Assembly: GCA_947493575.1 (NCBI GenBank)
Contig: CANLRQ010000014.1
Coordinates: 23,090 to 87,089, forward strand
DNA: 64,000 nucleotides
Direction of reading: 5' to 3'
Source of the DNA: an uncultured Marinomonas sp.
GTDB taxonomy: Bacteria; Pseudomonadota; Gammaproteobacteria; Pseudomonadales; Marinomonadaceae
The notes beneath the pieces are model-generated. The model was not told where the DNA came from, ran no database searches, and saw only the letters and a list, made by a program, of their open reading frames with translations. The position numbers were made by a program, and so were the translations under genes. This document shows, piece by piece, positions 26,248 to 35,196 of this stretch. Each line of letters opens with the position of its first letter. Positions within the stretch are counted from its first letter, which is position 1.

Positions 26248-26545
26248 TTATTTATAAACAACAAACTTCTGCAACGAAAAACTCATAACTACGAGTAAAG
26301 CTTCCACGACCAACTTAATAAAGACAATAAGGTACCAATTATCAGCACTAAAAAAGGCAATGCTAGACTGTATCATTACCGTACTAATAGCCGTCATCAA
26401 ACACCATAACAAAATGAATTTGAATAGCATTTTTGGTGCGATTTTTTGTGTTTTATCTAATTTCTTGAAGGTAAACAAGCCGTTTAAAAAATACCCAGAG
26501 ATTGCTCCTATCAGCCTAGCAGCAACATTTGCAGCCTCTGCAGGC
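26248..26545 (-). pseudogene. GtrA-family membrane protein, 5' end lost
   Basis: The frame runs into the end of an insertion sequence at 26545, so the natural start and about the first 30-40 residues are missing. The remainder reads LPAEAANVAARLIGAISGYF, then LNGLFTFKKLDKT, then three membrane segments and the closing SFSLQKFVVYK, all typical of GtrA (PF04138), a small four-helix protein used in transfer of glycosyl-lipid intermediates. An internal ATG at 26478 could at most give a 76-residue fragment. The missing 5' part is not found beyond the element, so the insertion came with a deletion or rearrangement. It sits in the glycan cluster, consistent with its family role. Confidence 0.75.
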
Positions 26546-27769
26546 AGGGCAAACGCATGAACGTTATTTGATCAACCCCATGACCTTAAATAAGTATTTT
26601 TCATCCCAACCGCAGGCTTTGCGCTTATTCTTGATGCCCAGCTTAATACTGGTCTCTTGTTTCAGAAGATTTAATGCAATCTGACGTGTTGTCGCTAGAT
26701 TTTCGGCCGCATAACCGTTCCTTGCGCGGCACTGATCCTCACCAAACGAGACGTCCAATACCCAATGTAGCTGATTTTCAACATACCAATGCTGTCGGGT
26801 GGCTTTAAGGACGTCTTCAGCGGTCATTATTTTGCTGGAGATAAAATAACGAATATGAGTGCGACCTTTCCCGTTCGACAGTCGATCGGATTGTATGGCG
26901 GCGACCGTTTTAGCATGCCAATCCGCTGCAATAGATAGGCTCTCTAAATCTGTTGTGGCCCAGCATCTTCGATGCTCTTCACGTCCATGTTTCTGATCGT
27001 GCTGCTCAAAAAATCCGTCATTTACGGTATCTTCTGATGTATTTTTCCAATAACAGTCAAAGTGTTCAGAGACTGTCTTATGGAGTGTTTTTTGATTACT
27101 TTTCACCGTGACTAAATAATCAGATTCTTGTTTGACGATCGTCGAAACAATCTTTTTTTGACAACCCATAGCGTCCATCGTGACAAGACAACCTTTGATC
27201 GTCAGCTGTTCTAGGAGTTTAGGTATTGCTTTGATTTCATTAGATTTATTATCAACTTTATACTGACCAAGAGACACACCAATATCAGACGCCCAAGCGT
27301 TCACCATGTGGATGGCTTGCTGATGTTTTGATCGAGAAGCGCGAACCGTTTTGCCATCAATAGCAACCACACCTGATAACGGTGTATCCACTAAGACATC
27401 TTGCACCCAACTGCAAAACATCTCCCGGTAACACGCAGGGTCTAGCAGAGAAAAAAGCCGATTGAACGTATCGTGAGATGGAATACCACCAGAGAGTTTG
27501 AGGTATCATTTAAACCATACTTTGCGTGTTTCAGCAAAGAGCGTTATGGCTTCCCAATCATCAGCACCGCAAAGTATGGCACAGGTTGTCATGAAGGTGA
27601 CTTCCCCTAGATCATGGGAACATTTGGCTGATTGGCGAGGGTCTTCAAGTTGCATCATACGTTCTAATAGGGTCATCGGCTTAAAAGGGTGTGATGATTC
27701 CGGAAAATGGTCAATAATGCAACAAAAACAACCGCTTAGTTGCTCATGAAATGTTCATGCGTTTGCCCT
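26545..27769 (-). mobile_element. Decayed ISAs1-family insertion sequence
   Basis: About 1.22 kb bounded by 17-bp perfect inverted repeats AGGGCAAACGCATGAAC (26546-26562 and, reversed, 27753-27769). It contains an ISAs1-type transposase gene broken by a nonsense codon. No matching target duplication is visible: flanks are CTGCAGGC on the left and AGGTAAAA on the right. This suggests that one side was rearranged after insertion. The size is normal for the family. Confidence 0.82.
26564..27676 (-). pseudogene. ISAs1-family transposase, premature stop
   Basis: Read from ATG 27676 the product begins MTLLERMMQLEDPRQSAK and follows the ISAs1 transposase pattern (CGADDWEAI, SGGIPSHDTFNRLF). A TGA stop at 27508-27506 interrupts it in the same frame between VWFK and YLKLSGG. 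The distal part is open and holds the DDE domain (VVAIDGKTVRAS, VTMDAMGCQKK, and HWVLDVSFGEDQCR near the end). Only one base change is needed to explain the defect, so decay is recent. An internal start at 27421 could make a 285-residue fragment lacking the N-terminal domain. Not expected to transpose unaided. Confidence 0.85.
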
Positions 27770-27828
27770 AGGTAAAAGAGTAAGTTACCCTTGATTTAAA
27801 ACACATCAATGTCATTTATTTCAGGGGA

Positions 27829-28863
27829 TTATCTTTTTATTTTCAGTGATTTGAAATTGATATCTTTAAAATAATTGTAAACTTTTATCTCAACAATTTT
27901 ATAGTATAAATGACTCAAAACTACAGAAATCACTAAGAAAAGATAAAAGCCTATTTCTGATACTATTTGACCACTATCAAATAAATAATCTCTTAAACCT
28001 GAAAAGTAAAAAAACTGTATGAATATCAAATGACTTAAATACAAACTATATGAAGACGCACCTAAATCGACAATAAAACCTTTTGATTTGAATATATTAA
28101 AATGCTCAAGATTTAATACAACCAACACAAGAAAAAATGATCCACCACCTAAAGTCAATACCCTTAACGGCCCATTTTTAACATCTATATAAAAACCAAC
28201 CCCATAAAAAACAAACGTAAAAATAATACTAATATACATAATAACTTTACTCTTTATTCTGTCGAAAATAATATAGAGCAAAGCCCCTAAAAAAAACTCA
28301 ATAATAAAAGGTGACAACAAAAAATTCATTATTGAGTTTGAAGGAGTATAAAAAAATGTCACATAGATTATCAATAAAAAGAAAATGACTGGAATTAAAT
28401 TTCGTACCAAGTTCGAGTTCAATGCAAAAAAAGCAAAAAATATCAAATAAAAATACAACTCATATGTTAACGACCATGTCACAGGCAGTAATAGAGCATA
28501 CATATTAGATTCTATTAGGAAGAAAGACCCTAGCAAGTTTATGTTTTCAAGACTATTAGGCACAAAAAGACTAGCGGCAAAAAAAGACATTAGGAAAAAA
28601 GGGAAATATCCAAGATAAACACGAAAAAAACGAAGTTTTAGAAAAGTCAGAGCATTCTTCATATTACGTTCTTTGTTAATCGTAGTGTGAAATATAACAA
28701 AACCACTGATAACAAAAAATACATCGACACCCAAAAAACCACGCTGAGCAATAGCATTAAAAGTTCCAAACTGCCCATTAAGCGCACCATATTGTCCTTC
28801 AGCATGATGGAAAAAGACAATTATTGCGGCGATTGCTCGCAGTGCTTGTATATTGGAAAACAT
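27829..28863 (-). CDS. OafA-like membrane acyltransferase (acyltransferase 3)
   Basis: 344 residues with about ten membrane helices and the acyltransferase-3 signature: NIQALRAIAAIIVFFHHAEG (catalytic-type His), RGFLGVDVFFVISGFVIF, and a conserved Arg region KLRFFRVYLGYFPFF. Members transfer acetyl or other acyl groups to O-antigen, peptidoglycan or other glycans at the inner membrane. The gene is more AT-rich than its neighbours and lies between the decayed insertion sequence and glmS, suggesting acquisition by transfer. The substrate is unknown; a surface glycan from this locus is likely. Confidence 0.9.
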   Translation of the reverse strand: MFSNIQALRAIAAIIVFFHHAEGQYGALNGQFGTFNAIAQRGFLGVDVFFVISGFVIFHTTINKERNMKNALTFLKLRFFRVYLGYFPFFLMSFFAASLFVPNSLENINLLGSFFLIESNMYALLLPVTWSLTYELYFYLIFFAFFALNSNLVRNLIPVIFFLLIIYVTFFYTPSNSIMNFLLSPFIIEFFLGALLYIIFDRIKSKVIMYISIIFTFVFYGVGFYIDVKNGPLRVLTLGGGSFFLVLVVLNLEHFNIFKSKGFIVDLGASSYSLYLSHLIFIQFFYFSGLRDYLFDSGQIVSEIGFYLFLVISVVLSHLYYKIVEIKVYNYFKDINFKSLKIKR

Positions 28864-28954
28864 ATTAGCTTATTCCTTCTAGCTAGAAAAGTTGTGATAA
28901 AAGCATTATCTAGAGTCGCTATGCTGATACCTAAGTCGTTGCAGAAGTCTATAG

Positions 28955-29004
28955 CAATAACTTAACACTGAAGTGACGATGATCACTTCAGTGTTAAGTT
29001 ATTG
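28955..29004. terminator. 22-bp perfect hairpin downstream of glmS
   Basis: CAATAACTTAACACTGAAGTGA (22 bases, 28955-28976) is followed by the loop CGATGA and its exact complement (28983-29004). It lies 49 bases past the glmS stop and ahead of the acyltransferase gene. The plus-strand side is followed by a T-rich run; the minus-strand side is not. A long perfect stem may terminate or stabilise glmS mRNA. Note the arms abut GTGA/TCAC, so it partly resembles an operator by chance. Confidence 0.6.
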
Positions 29005-29053
29005 TTATTTTAATATATTTTGGTCGTTATGAATCCGTAACATAGAATCCAAT

Positions 29054-30880
29054 CTACTCAACCGTTACCGACTTAGCCAAATTTCGAGGTTGGTCAACAT
29101 CCGTACCTTTAACAACAGCTACATAGTAGGCCAATAGCTGTAAGGGAATGGTATGAACGATTGGTGATAAAATCTCAGGCACTTTTGGTACTTCAGTAAA
29201 AGTAACACCCTCTTCTTCTTGAAATTTTGTATCCAGATCTGCAAAGACATACAGCTCTCCACCACGGGCGCTAACTTCTTGTAGATTGGATTTTAATTTA
29301 TCCAATAAGCTGTTGTTTGGGACAACCGTAATAATAGGCATTTCTTCATCAACTAATGCTAAAGGTCCGTGTTTCAGTTCTCCGGCAGGGTAGGCTTCAG
29401 CATGAATATAAGAAATTTCTTTCAATTTTAAAGCGCCTTCCAATGCAATAGGAAACATAGCTCCGCGTCCTAAAAATATAGCATTATGCTTATTAGCAAA
29501 TCGATCAGCTAACATTTTAATTGAACTGTCCTGTTTAATTGCCATATCTATATATGCGGGTAAATCACGCATACATCGTACAAGCTCAGACTCTTTCGAT
29601 TCACTTAAACCATTCTGTACCGCAATAGCGACACTGGTTAATAATAAAGCGGTTAATTGTGTAGTGAAGGCTTTTGTTGAAGCAACACCAATTTCAGTAC
29701 CGGCATTAGTTAATAGAGTTAAATCCGACTCTCTAACCAAGGTACTTGAAGGCACATTACAAATCGCCAATGTCGTTAAATAACCTAACTGCTTTGCCAT
29801 TTTTAATGCGGCTAGCGTGTCTGCTGTTTCACCAGATTGAGATATAGTGAGAAATAAACTATTTTTTGGTACCGCAACTTTTCGATAGCGATATTCACTG
29901 GCTACTTCTACTGAGCAAGGCAAACCGGCTAGTTCCTCTATCCAGTATTTTGCAACCATCCCCGCATGATAACTGGTACCACAAGCAACAATATGAATAT
30001 TTTCAACCTGCTTTAAAAAATCCGAATCAGCGCCAAAACAACTAGTAAGTACTGAATCTTCACTAATGCGCCCTTCTAAACAAGCTGAAACGACTTTTGG
30101 CTGCTCGTAAATCTCTTTCAACATATAATGACGAAATTCACCCTTATCGGTGGAATCTAAATGGTGATTAAAAACGTTTATAGGACGATCTTGCACCTCC
30201 CCTTGGGCGTCGTAAATAATGACTTGATCTAGGCTCACATCAACCACATCACCTTCTTCTAGAAAAATAAATTGGTCCGTTACATGTAACAAAGCAAGCT
30301 GATCCGACGCGACAAAGTTTTCTTCAATACCAACACCAACAACCAAAGGACTGCCTTTCCTTGCAGCAATAAAGCGCTCTTTTTCACCTTTATAAGTTAC
30401 AGAAAGCGCAAATGCCCCTTCTAGTTTTAGTAAAGCGGCTTGCACTGATGCAAGTAAACCCTTTTCTCCTTTTAATTCATCAAATATTAAATGAACAATG
30501 ACTTCCGTATCTGTTTCAGATTTAAAAACATAACCCTTATTTTGTAACTCTTTACGCAATACTGAGTGATTTTCAATAATACCGTTATGCACAATGGCCA
30601 AATCATCACCAGAAAAGTGAGGGTGGGCATTTGCTTCAGTGGGTTTGCCATGGGTAGCCCATCGAGTATGAGCAATACCAATATGGCCATCTAGAGGCGA
30701 TTCTTCACATTTGTTTTTTAGGGACTGTACCTTACCAACTGCTTTATGTGCATAAACCCCATCTTCATTATTAATCGCCATGCCAGAGGAATCATAACCA
30801 CGGTATTCTAAACGGCTGAGCCCTTCCAATAAGATTTTAGCCACATTACGACGTGCTATAGCACCAACAATTCCACACAT
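29054..30880 (-). CDS. glmS: Glucosamine-6-phosphate synthase
   Basis: 608 residues, the normal length. The start is ATG 30880 because the catalytic Cys must become the N-terminal residue (MCGIVGA); an AAGGA site precedes it. The glutaminase domain covers 1-230 (HTRWATHGKPTEANAHPH, HNGIIENH). Two SIS isomerase domains follow (SQSGETADTL; the end KGTDVDQPRNLAKSVTVE is canonical). It makes glucosamine-6-phosphate from fructose-6-phosphate and glutamine for peptidoglycan, LPS and other glycans. It lies 150 bases after glmU, likely as an operon. I saw no GlmS riboswitch, which would be unusual in this phylum. Confidence 0.97.
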   Translation of the reverse strand: MCGIVGAIARRNVAKILLEGLSRLEYRGYDSSGMAINNEDGVYAHKAVGKVQSLKNKCEESPLDGHIGIAHTRWATHGKPTEANAHPHFSGDDLAIVHNGIIENHSVLRKELQNKGYVFKSETDTEVIVHLIFDELKGEKGLLASVQAALLKLEGAFALSVTYKGEKERFIAARKGSPLVVGVGIEENFVASDQLALLHVTDQFIFLEEGDVVDVSLDQVIIYDAQGEVQDRPINVFNHHLDSTDKGEFRHYMLKEIYEQPKVVSACLEGRISEDSVLTSCFGADSDFLKQVENIHIVACGTSYHAGMVAKYWIEELAGLPCSVEVASEYRYRKVAVPKNSLFLTISQSGETADTLAALKMAKQLGYLTTLAICNVPSSTLVRESDLTLLTNAGTEIGVASTKAFTTQLTALLLTSVAIAVQNGLSESKESELVRCMRDLPAYIDMAIKQDSSIKMLADRFANKHNAIFLGRGAMFPIALEGALKLKEISYIHAEAYPAGELKHGPLALVDEEMPIITVVPNNSLLDKLKSNLQEVSARGGELYVFADLDTKFQEEEGVTFTEVPKVPEILSPIVHTIPLQLLAYYVAVVKGTDVDQPRNLAKSVTVE

Positions 30881-31029
30881 ATTCTGATCCTTTTCAATCA
30901 TTCATAAAGAGTAAACCTATGCGATGCAGCATGCGTTTCATTATGAATTTTATATAACTATTTAATAGAGTAAGCAGTAACTAACAAAACAAAAATACAA
31001 GTTGAGACTTGAGTATAGAAAAAGGGGTT

Positions 31030-32394
31030 TTAAGATTTTTTAACAGGGCGAGGCCAATCATTTTTATTGGTTTGTCTGGCTCTGGCAAAAGCCAGTTGAT
31101 TTTCTTCAACGCTTTTTGTAATGGTTGAGCCAGCAGCGATAGTCGCACCACTTTGAATAGAAACAGGAGCCACTAGACTGGTATTAGAACCAACAAATAC
31201 ATCATCGCCAATTTGCGTTTGAGATTTATTCACACCATCATAGTTACAAGTAATAGTGCCCGCTCCAACATTAACACCATCTCCCATTAAAGTATCACCT
31301 ACGTAGCTTAAGTGATTCACTTTACTGCCAGCACCAATTATTGCTTTTTTGGTTTCGACAAAGTTTCCAATTTTTGCATTCGCTCCCAATTGAGAACCAG
31401 GTCTTAGACGTGCGAATGGCCCAATAACACATTGACTATCCAATGTGCTTTCTTCAATAAGGCTATTATCGTATACATGAGTACCCTCACCAATTGTGCA
31501 GTTTTTTAAATGGCAATTGGGGCCAATTTGTACATTATCACCAAGAGTAACATCACCTTCAATAATACAGTTAATGTCGATACTGCAATCCAAACCAACC
31601 GTTAAGTTGCCTCTCAAGTCAAATCGAGCGGGGTCTAATAAAGTCAAACCTTGAGACATTAATAATTGTGCCTGCTCCTGCTGGTACTGCCTTTCCAACC
31701 AACTTAATTGAACCCTATCATTTACCCCAGTGACTTCAGCAATGTTTTCAGGATGCACTGTGACTATGTTCACCCCATCTTTAGATGCCATTGAAATAAT
31801 GTCTGTTAGATAATATTCCCCTTGGGCATTATTATTGTCCAAACGATCTAGCCAACCTAATAAAAACTTATTGGGTGCTAATAAAATCCCTGTATTCACT
31901 TCTTTAATCTGATGTTGCTCTGAGGTTGCATCTTTATGTTCAACAATCGCTTTCACTAGGTCTTGAGCATCGCGAACAATTCGCCCATAACCTGTAGGGT
32001 CATCTAGAAATGTGGTAAGTAGTACTAAGGAATTGTCATGTCCAGCAGACTGCATCTTTTCCAAAGTGCTGCGTTTTATTAAAGGCACATCACCATATAA
32101 AGTTAGAGTGCTACCAACTGGGTCTAAATCACTTGCGACACGACGTAATGCGTCACCTGTTCCTTGTGGGTTATCCTGCCACACCTCATTGGTTGAAAAA
32201 TCCTGACAACTGGCGACAACTTGTTCTCCCTGATGACCAACAATCAAATGCAAAGATACATTTTCTAGATTGCTCGCTGTCATTAATACTCGGCGAACCA
32301 TAGGGATGCCACCAATAGGATGTAAAACTTTAGACATCGCAGATTTCATTCTACTGCCTTTCCCTGCTGCTAAAATTACGACGTCTTGTTTCAT
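31030..32394 (-). CDS. glmU: Bifunctional UDP-GlcNAc synthase
   Basis: 454 residues. The N-terminal uridylyltransferase (1-230) has VILAAGKGSRMKS and GDVPLI. The C-terminal left-handed beta-helix acetyltransferase has hexapeptide repeats (for example VTLGDNVQIGPNCHLKNC, NHLSYVGDTLMGDGVNVGAG) and the conserved GAGTITCNYDG. It acetylates glucosamine-1-phosphate and then joins it to UMP to give UDP-GlcNAc. Paired with glmS. The upstream 300 bases contain a family A element and no other gene. Confidence 0.97.
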   Translation of the reverse strand: MKQDVVILAAGKGSRMKSAMSKVLHPIGGIPMVRRVLMTASNLENVSLHLIVGHQGEQVVASCQDFSTNEVWQDNPQGTGDALRRVASDLDPVGSTLTLYGDVPLIKRSTLEKMQSAGHDNSLVLLTTFLDDPTGYGRIVRDAQDLVKAIVEHKDATSEQHQIKEVNTGILLAPNKFLLGWLDRLDNNNAQGEYYLTDIISMASKDGVNIVTVHPENIAEVTGVNDRVQLSWLERQYQQEQAQLLMSQGLTLLDPARFDLRGNLTVGLDCSIDINCIIEGDVTLGDNVQIGPNCHLKNCTIGEGTHVYDNSLIEESTLDSQCVIGPFARLRPGSQLGANAKIGNFVETKKAIIGAGSKVNHLSYVGDTLMGDGVNVGAGTITCNYDGVNKSQTQIGDDVFVGSNTSLVAPVSIQSGATIAAGSTITKSVEENQLAFARARQTNKNDWPRPVKKS

Positions 32395-32430
32395 GTTCTC
32401 ACCTATCTAAAGATATTTTTTAAATTATTA

Positions 32431-32571
32431 GAGACCTTTACACGACTATTACACTTGCTAATACATTGTTAAAAACAGACTCAAATATGCGCATTTATAA
32501 CTCATAAACTCCGCTTTTTCGTCCGTTTTTGCCTCGTCTTATCATCGCTCATGACTTCGTTCAAAGGTCTC
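32431..32571. repeat. Family A miniature element, 141 bp, copy 2
   Basis: Ends GAGACCTTTACACGA and TCAAAGGTCTC, flanked by a perfect TATTA duplication (32426-32430 and 32572-32576). The interior (GTTAAAAACAGACTC and CGTCTTATCATCGCTCATG) is shared with the other full-length copies. It fills the gap between glmU and galE. Confidence 0.9.
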
Positions 32572-32693
32572 TATTAGAGTAAGAGGCATTAGACAGTAAG
32601 AAGAAAAACCGAACAAGTCATTTTGTCATTTTTAAATTGACAAATAGTAAGATGTACTCATAACTCTGTACTTTTAACAGAAATAAAAGATTA

Positions 32694-33713
32694 TCAACTA
32701 TACCCTTCAGGGTTTTTTCTTTGCCAATTCCAAGCATCTTCACACATTTCATCCAAAGATCGGGATACTTGCCATCCAAGCTCATTATTCGCTTTTGTCA
32801 CATCAGCAAAAAACTCTGCAAGATCACCTTCTCTTCTAGAAGTAATGGAATACTTTATTTCTTTTCCAGACGCTTTTTCAAAGGCGCTTACAACGTTTAA
32901 AACACTGTAGCCTTTGCCAGCACCCAAATTATAGGCGCTAATGCTTTTAACAGATGATGCCATCAGTTTTTCTAACGCTTTCAGGTGCCCTAAAGCTAGG
33001 TCAACTACGTGGATGTAATCTCGCACCCCTGTTCCATCAGGTGTTGGATAATCACCTCCAAATATACTCAGCCTGTCCCTTTGACCTACAGCAACTTGGG
33101 TTATAAAAGGCATTAAGTTGTTTGGAATACCCTTTGGATCTTCTCCAATCAATCCACTCGGATGAGCACCTATTGGGTTAAAGTAACGTAACAAAGAGAT
33201 ATTCCAACGAGAGTCAGCATGAAAGATATCTTGCAGAATGTCTTCGATCATCACTTTCGTACGGCCATAAGGGTTGGTTGCACTCAATGGAAAATGCTCA
33301 ACATAAGGAATGGGGTTTTTTGCTCCATAGACAGTTGCAGATGAACTAAATACCAAGTTAAACACTTCGTATTTTTCCATTACTTTAAGTAAGACAAGAG
33401 AGCCACTAACATTATTATGATAATAAGATAATGGAATTTGAGACGACTTCCCAACAGCTTTTAGAGCGGCAAGATGAATAACCGCATCCATATTATGTCG
33501 CTTAAAAACTGCGCTTAGAGCTTCTTCATTCAACAAATCCACTGAATAAAAAATGGGGGCTTTTCCAGTAATTTGATTGATTCTATTAAGCACCTCTTTA
33601 TTCGAATTACATAAATTATCTACTATAATTACCTGATGGCCTTGTTCTAAAAGGGATACGCAAATATGACTCCCTATAAAACCCATTCCACCCGTCACTA
33701 AAATGGTTTTCAC
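32694..33713 (-). CDS. galE: UDP-glucose 4-epimerase
   Basis: 339 residues, normal for GalE. The NAD-binding loop is TGGMGFIGSHI (6-16), the catalytic motif is NPYGRTKVMIED, and the Ser-rich SSSATVYG and RDYIHVVDLA are present. It interconverts UDP-glucose and UDP-galactose (and possibly the N-acetyl forms), supplying galactose for LPS or exopolysaccharide. It is transcribed alone; the terminator of the upstream aminotransferase gene ends 22 bases before its start codon. Confidence 0.95.
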   Translation of the reverse strand: MKTILVTGGMGFIGSHICVSLLEQGHQVIIVDNLCNSNKEVLNRINQITGKAPIFYSVDLLNEEALSAVFKRHNMDAVIHLAALKAVGKSSQIPLSYYHNNVSGSLVLLKVMEKYEVFNLVFSSSATVYGAKNPIPYVEHFPLSATNPYGRTKVMIEDILQDIFHADSRWNISLLRYFNPIGAHPSGLIGEDPKGIPNNLMPFITQVAVGQRDRLSIFGGDYPTPDGTGVRDYIHVVDLALGHLKALEKLMASSVKSISAYNLGAGKGYSVLNVVSAFEKASGKEIKYSITSRREGDLAEFFADVTKANNELGWQVSRSLDEMCEDAWNWQRKNPEGYS

Positions 33714-33734
33714 AATTCATGCGCCTGTATTGAT

Positions 33735-33765
33735 ACAAAAGAAAAGAGGTGATGTTATCACCCCT
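33735..33765 (-). terminator. Rho-independent terminator of aminotransferase gene
   Basis: On the minus strand, AGGGGTGAT-AAC-ATCACCTCT forms a 9-bp stem (one G-U pair), followed by TTTCTTTT. It begins 15 bases after the aminotransferase stop codon. Confidence 0.85.
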
Positions 33766-33779
33766 TGCATCTTCAAACC

Positions 33780-34964
33780 TTACAAACTCAATAAACTTTG
33801 TGCAATATAATCAATTTGGCTTTCTTGTATACCAGCAATGTTAATTCGGCCTCCACCTACTAAGTAAATGGCATACTTGTCTCTTAATATTTTTTCTTCT
33901 TCAGGAGTAATGCCAAGCACTGAAAACATCCCTTTATGCTGGGCTATAAAATCATAATGTGAAGAGCTGCTCTTCTCTCTTAACCTTGCTGCCAACTTGT
34001 GCCTTAGACCTGTCACACGAAGGCGCATAGTTTCTACTTCTGCTAACCAATTTTCTTTAAGCTTTGCATCATTTAAGATCATCTCAACCAGAGCAGCACC
34101 ATGGTCAGGCGGCATAGTATAAGAACTGCGAGCCGCTTCTAATATTCGAGTTTTGATTTTATTACTTTGCTCTAATGTGGTTGCTGCTACCACAGCAAGC
34201 CCGGTACGTTCACGATATAAACCAAAATGCTTGGAGCAGGACCCTGTTAACACATAGGATGGCACACGCTCAGCCAGATAACGAAAACCTTGAACATCCT
34301 CTTCCATACCATCACCAAATCCTTGGTAAGCAATATCAATAAAAGGTAAGAAGCCTTGCAGTATTGCCATTTCAGTCACTTCCTGCCACCCAGAAAAAGG
34401 CAAATCAGCGCCAGTTGGGTTATGACAGCAACCGTGCAACAAGACGACATCTTTTTCACCTGCACCTTTTAAACACTCCATCATAGCGTCGGTTTGAACA
34501 AGCTTAGTTTCTGGATCAAAATATGGGAAGTAACGCACATTTAGCCCTGCTGTTTTCATAATCGGAGCGTGGTTCGCATAACTCAAATCACTTAGCCAGA
34601 CAGTTGCATCCGGAGTAGATGCCTTAATAACATCCGCTAACATTCTCAAAGCGCCGCTGGCTCCGGGAGTTTGAATGCCTACGGCTCTATCCTTACTCGA
34701 ACTATCTCCAAGCATTAAATCGATCATGGATTGGTTAAAGGCTTCATTACCAGCAAGACCCACATAGGCTTTAGTCGATTGCTGCACTAACAACTTCTCT
34801 TCTGCTATTTTAATTGCCTCCATAATAGGAGTGACGCCTTGATCATCGCGGTAAACCCCAATCCCTAAATCCACTTTATTTGGGTTCATATCTGCTCTAC
34901 ACGCAGTAGAAAGAGACAAAATAGGGTCCTTAACTGCTTCTTTTAAATTTTCTAAAATCATCAT
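33780..34964 (-). CDS. Aspartate/aromatic aminotransferase (class I)
   Basis: 394 residues, typical of AspC/TyrB. Recognisable parts are NKVDLGIGVYRDDQG, the PLP contact HGCCHNPTGAD, and the lysine motif SCSKHFGLYRERTG. It transfers amino groups between aspartate or aromatic amino acids and 2-oxoacids. The start is ATG 34964 or the next ATG; a GGGGAA site lies just before. A frame open to TTG 34994 would add ten residues with no ribosome site. AspC and TyrB cannot be told apart here. A family A element lies upstream. Confidence 0.92.
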   Translation of the reverse strand: MMILENLKEAVKDPILSLSTACRADMNPNKVDLGIGVYRDDQGVTPIMEAIKIAEEKLLVQQSTKAYVGLAGNEAFNQSMIDLMLGDSSSKDRAVGIQTPGASGALRMLADVIKASTPDATVWLSDLSYANHAPIMKTAGLNVRYFPYFDPETKLVQTDAMMECLKGAGEKDVVLLHGCCHNPTGADLPFSGWQEVTEMAILQGFLPFIDIAYQGFGDGMEEDVQGFRYLAERVPSYVLTGSCSKHFGLYRERTGLAVVAATTLEQSNKIKTRILEAARSSYTMPPDHGAALVEMILNDAKLKENWLAEVETMRLRVTGLRHKLAARLREKSSSSHYDFIAQHKGMFSVLGITPEEEKILRDKYAIYLVGGGRINIAGIQESQIDYIAQSLLSL

Positions 34965-35024
34965 TTTCCCCAATTGTGACTCCCTTGTATTCAAGTAATA
35001 AGAGTCGATAATTGTTTATTTATA

Positions 35025-35179
35025 GAGATCTCTATACGACTACAGCGTTTGCTAATACTTTGTTAAAAACAGACTCAAAATGCGCATTTATAACTCATAA
35101 ACTCCGCTTTTTCGTCTATTTTTACCTCGTGTGTTTTTGCCTCGTTTTGTCATCGCTCATGACTTCGTACAAAGATTTC
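35025..35179. repeat. Family A miniature element, 155 bp, copy 3
   Basis: The most diverged copy: ends GAGATCTCTATACGA and AAAGATTTC, still flanked by a perfect TTATA duplication (35020-35024 and 35180-35184). It carries a short internal duplication around CTCGTGTGTTTTTGCCTCG. It lies between the aminotransferase and DMT exporter genes. Confidence 0.85.
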
Positions 35180-35196
35180 TTATAATTTGATCGTTT

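Noticed and set aside
27498..27749. An 83-codon plus-strand frame in the insertion sequence
   Set aside because: It is antisense to the N-terminal part of the ISAs1 transposase, which has clear homology features.
28971..28988. AAGTGA...TCACTT as a further CRP-like operator
   Set aside because: It is the top of a 22-bp perfect hairpin past glmS, not in a promoter, and lacks the TGTGA half-sites.
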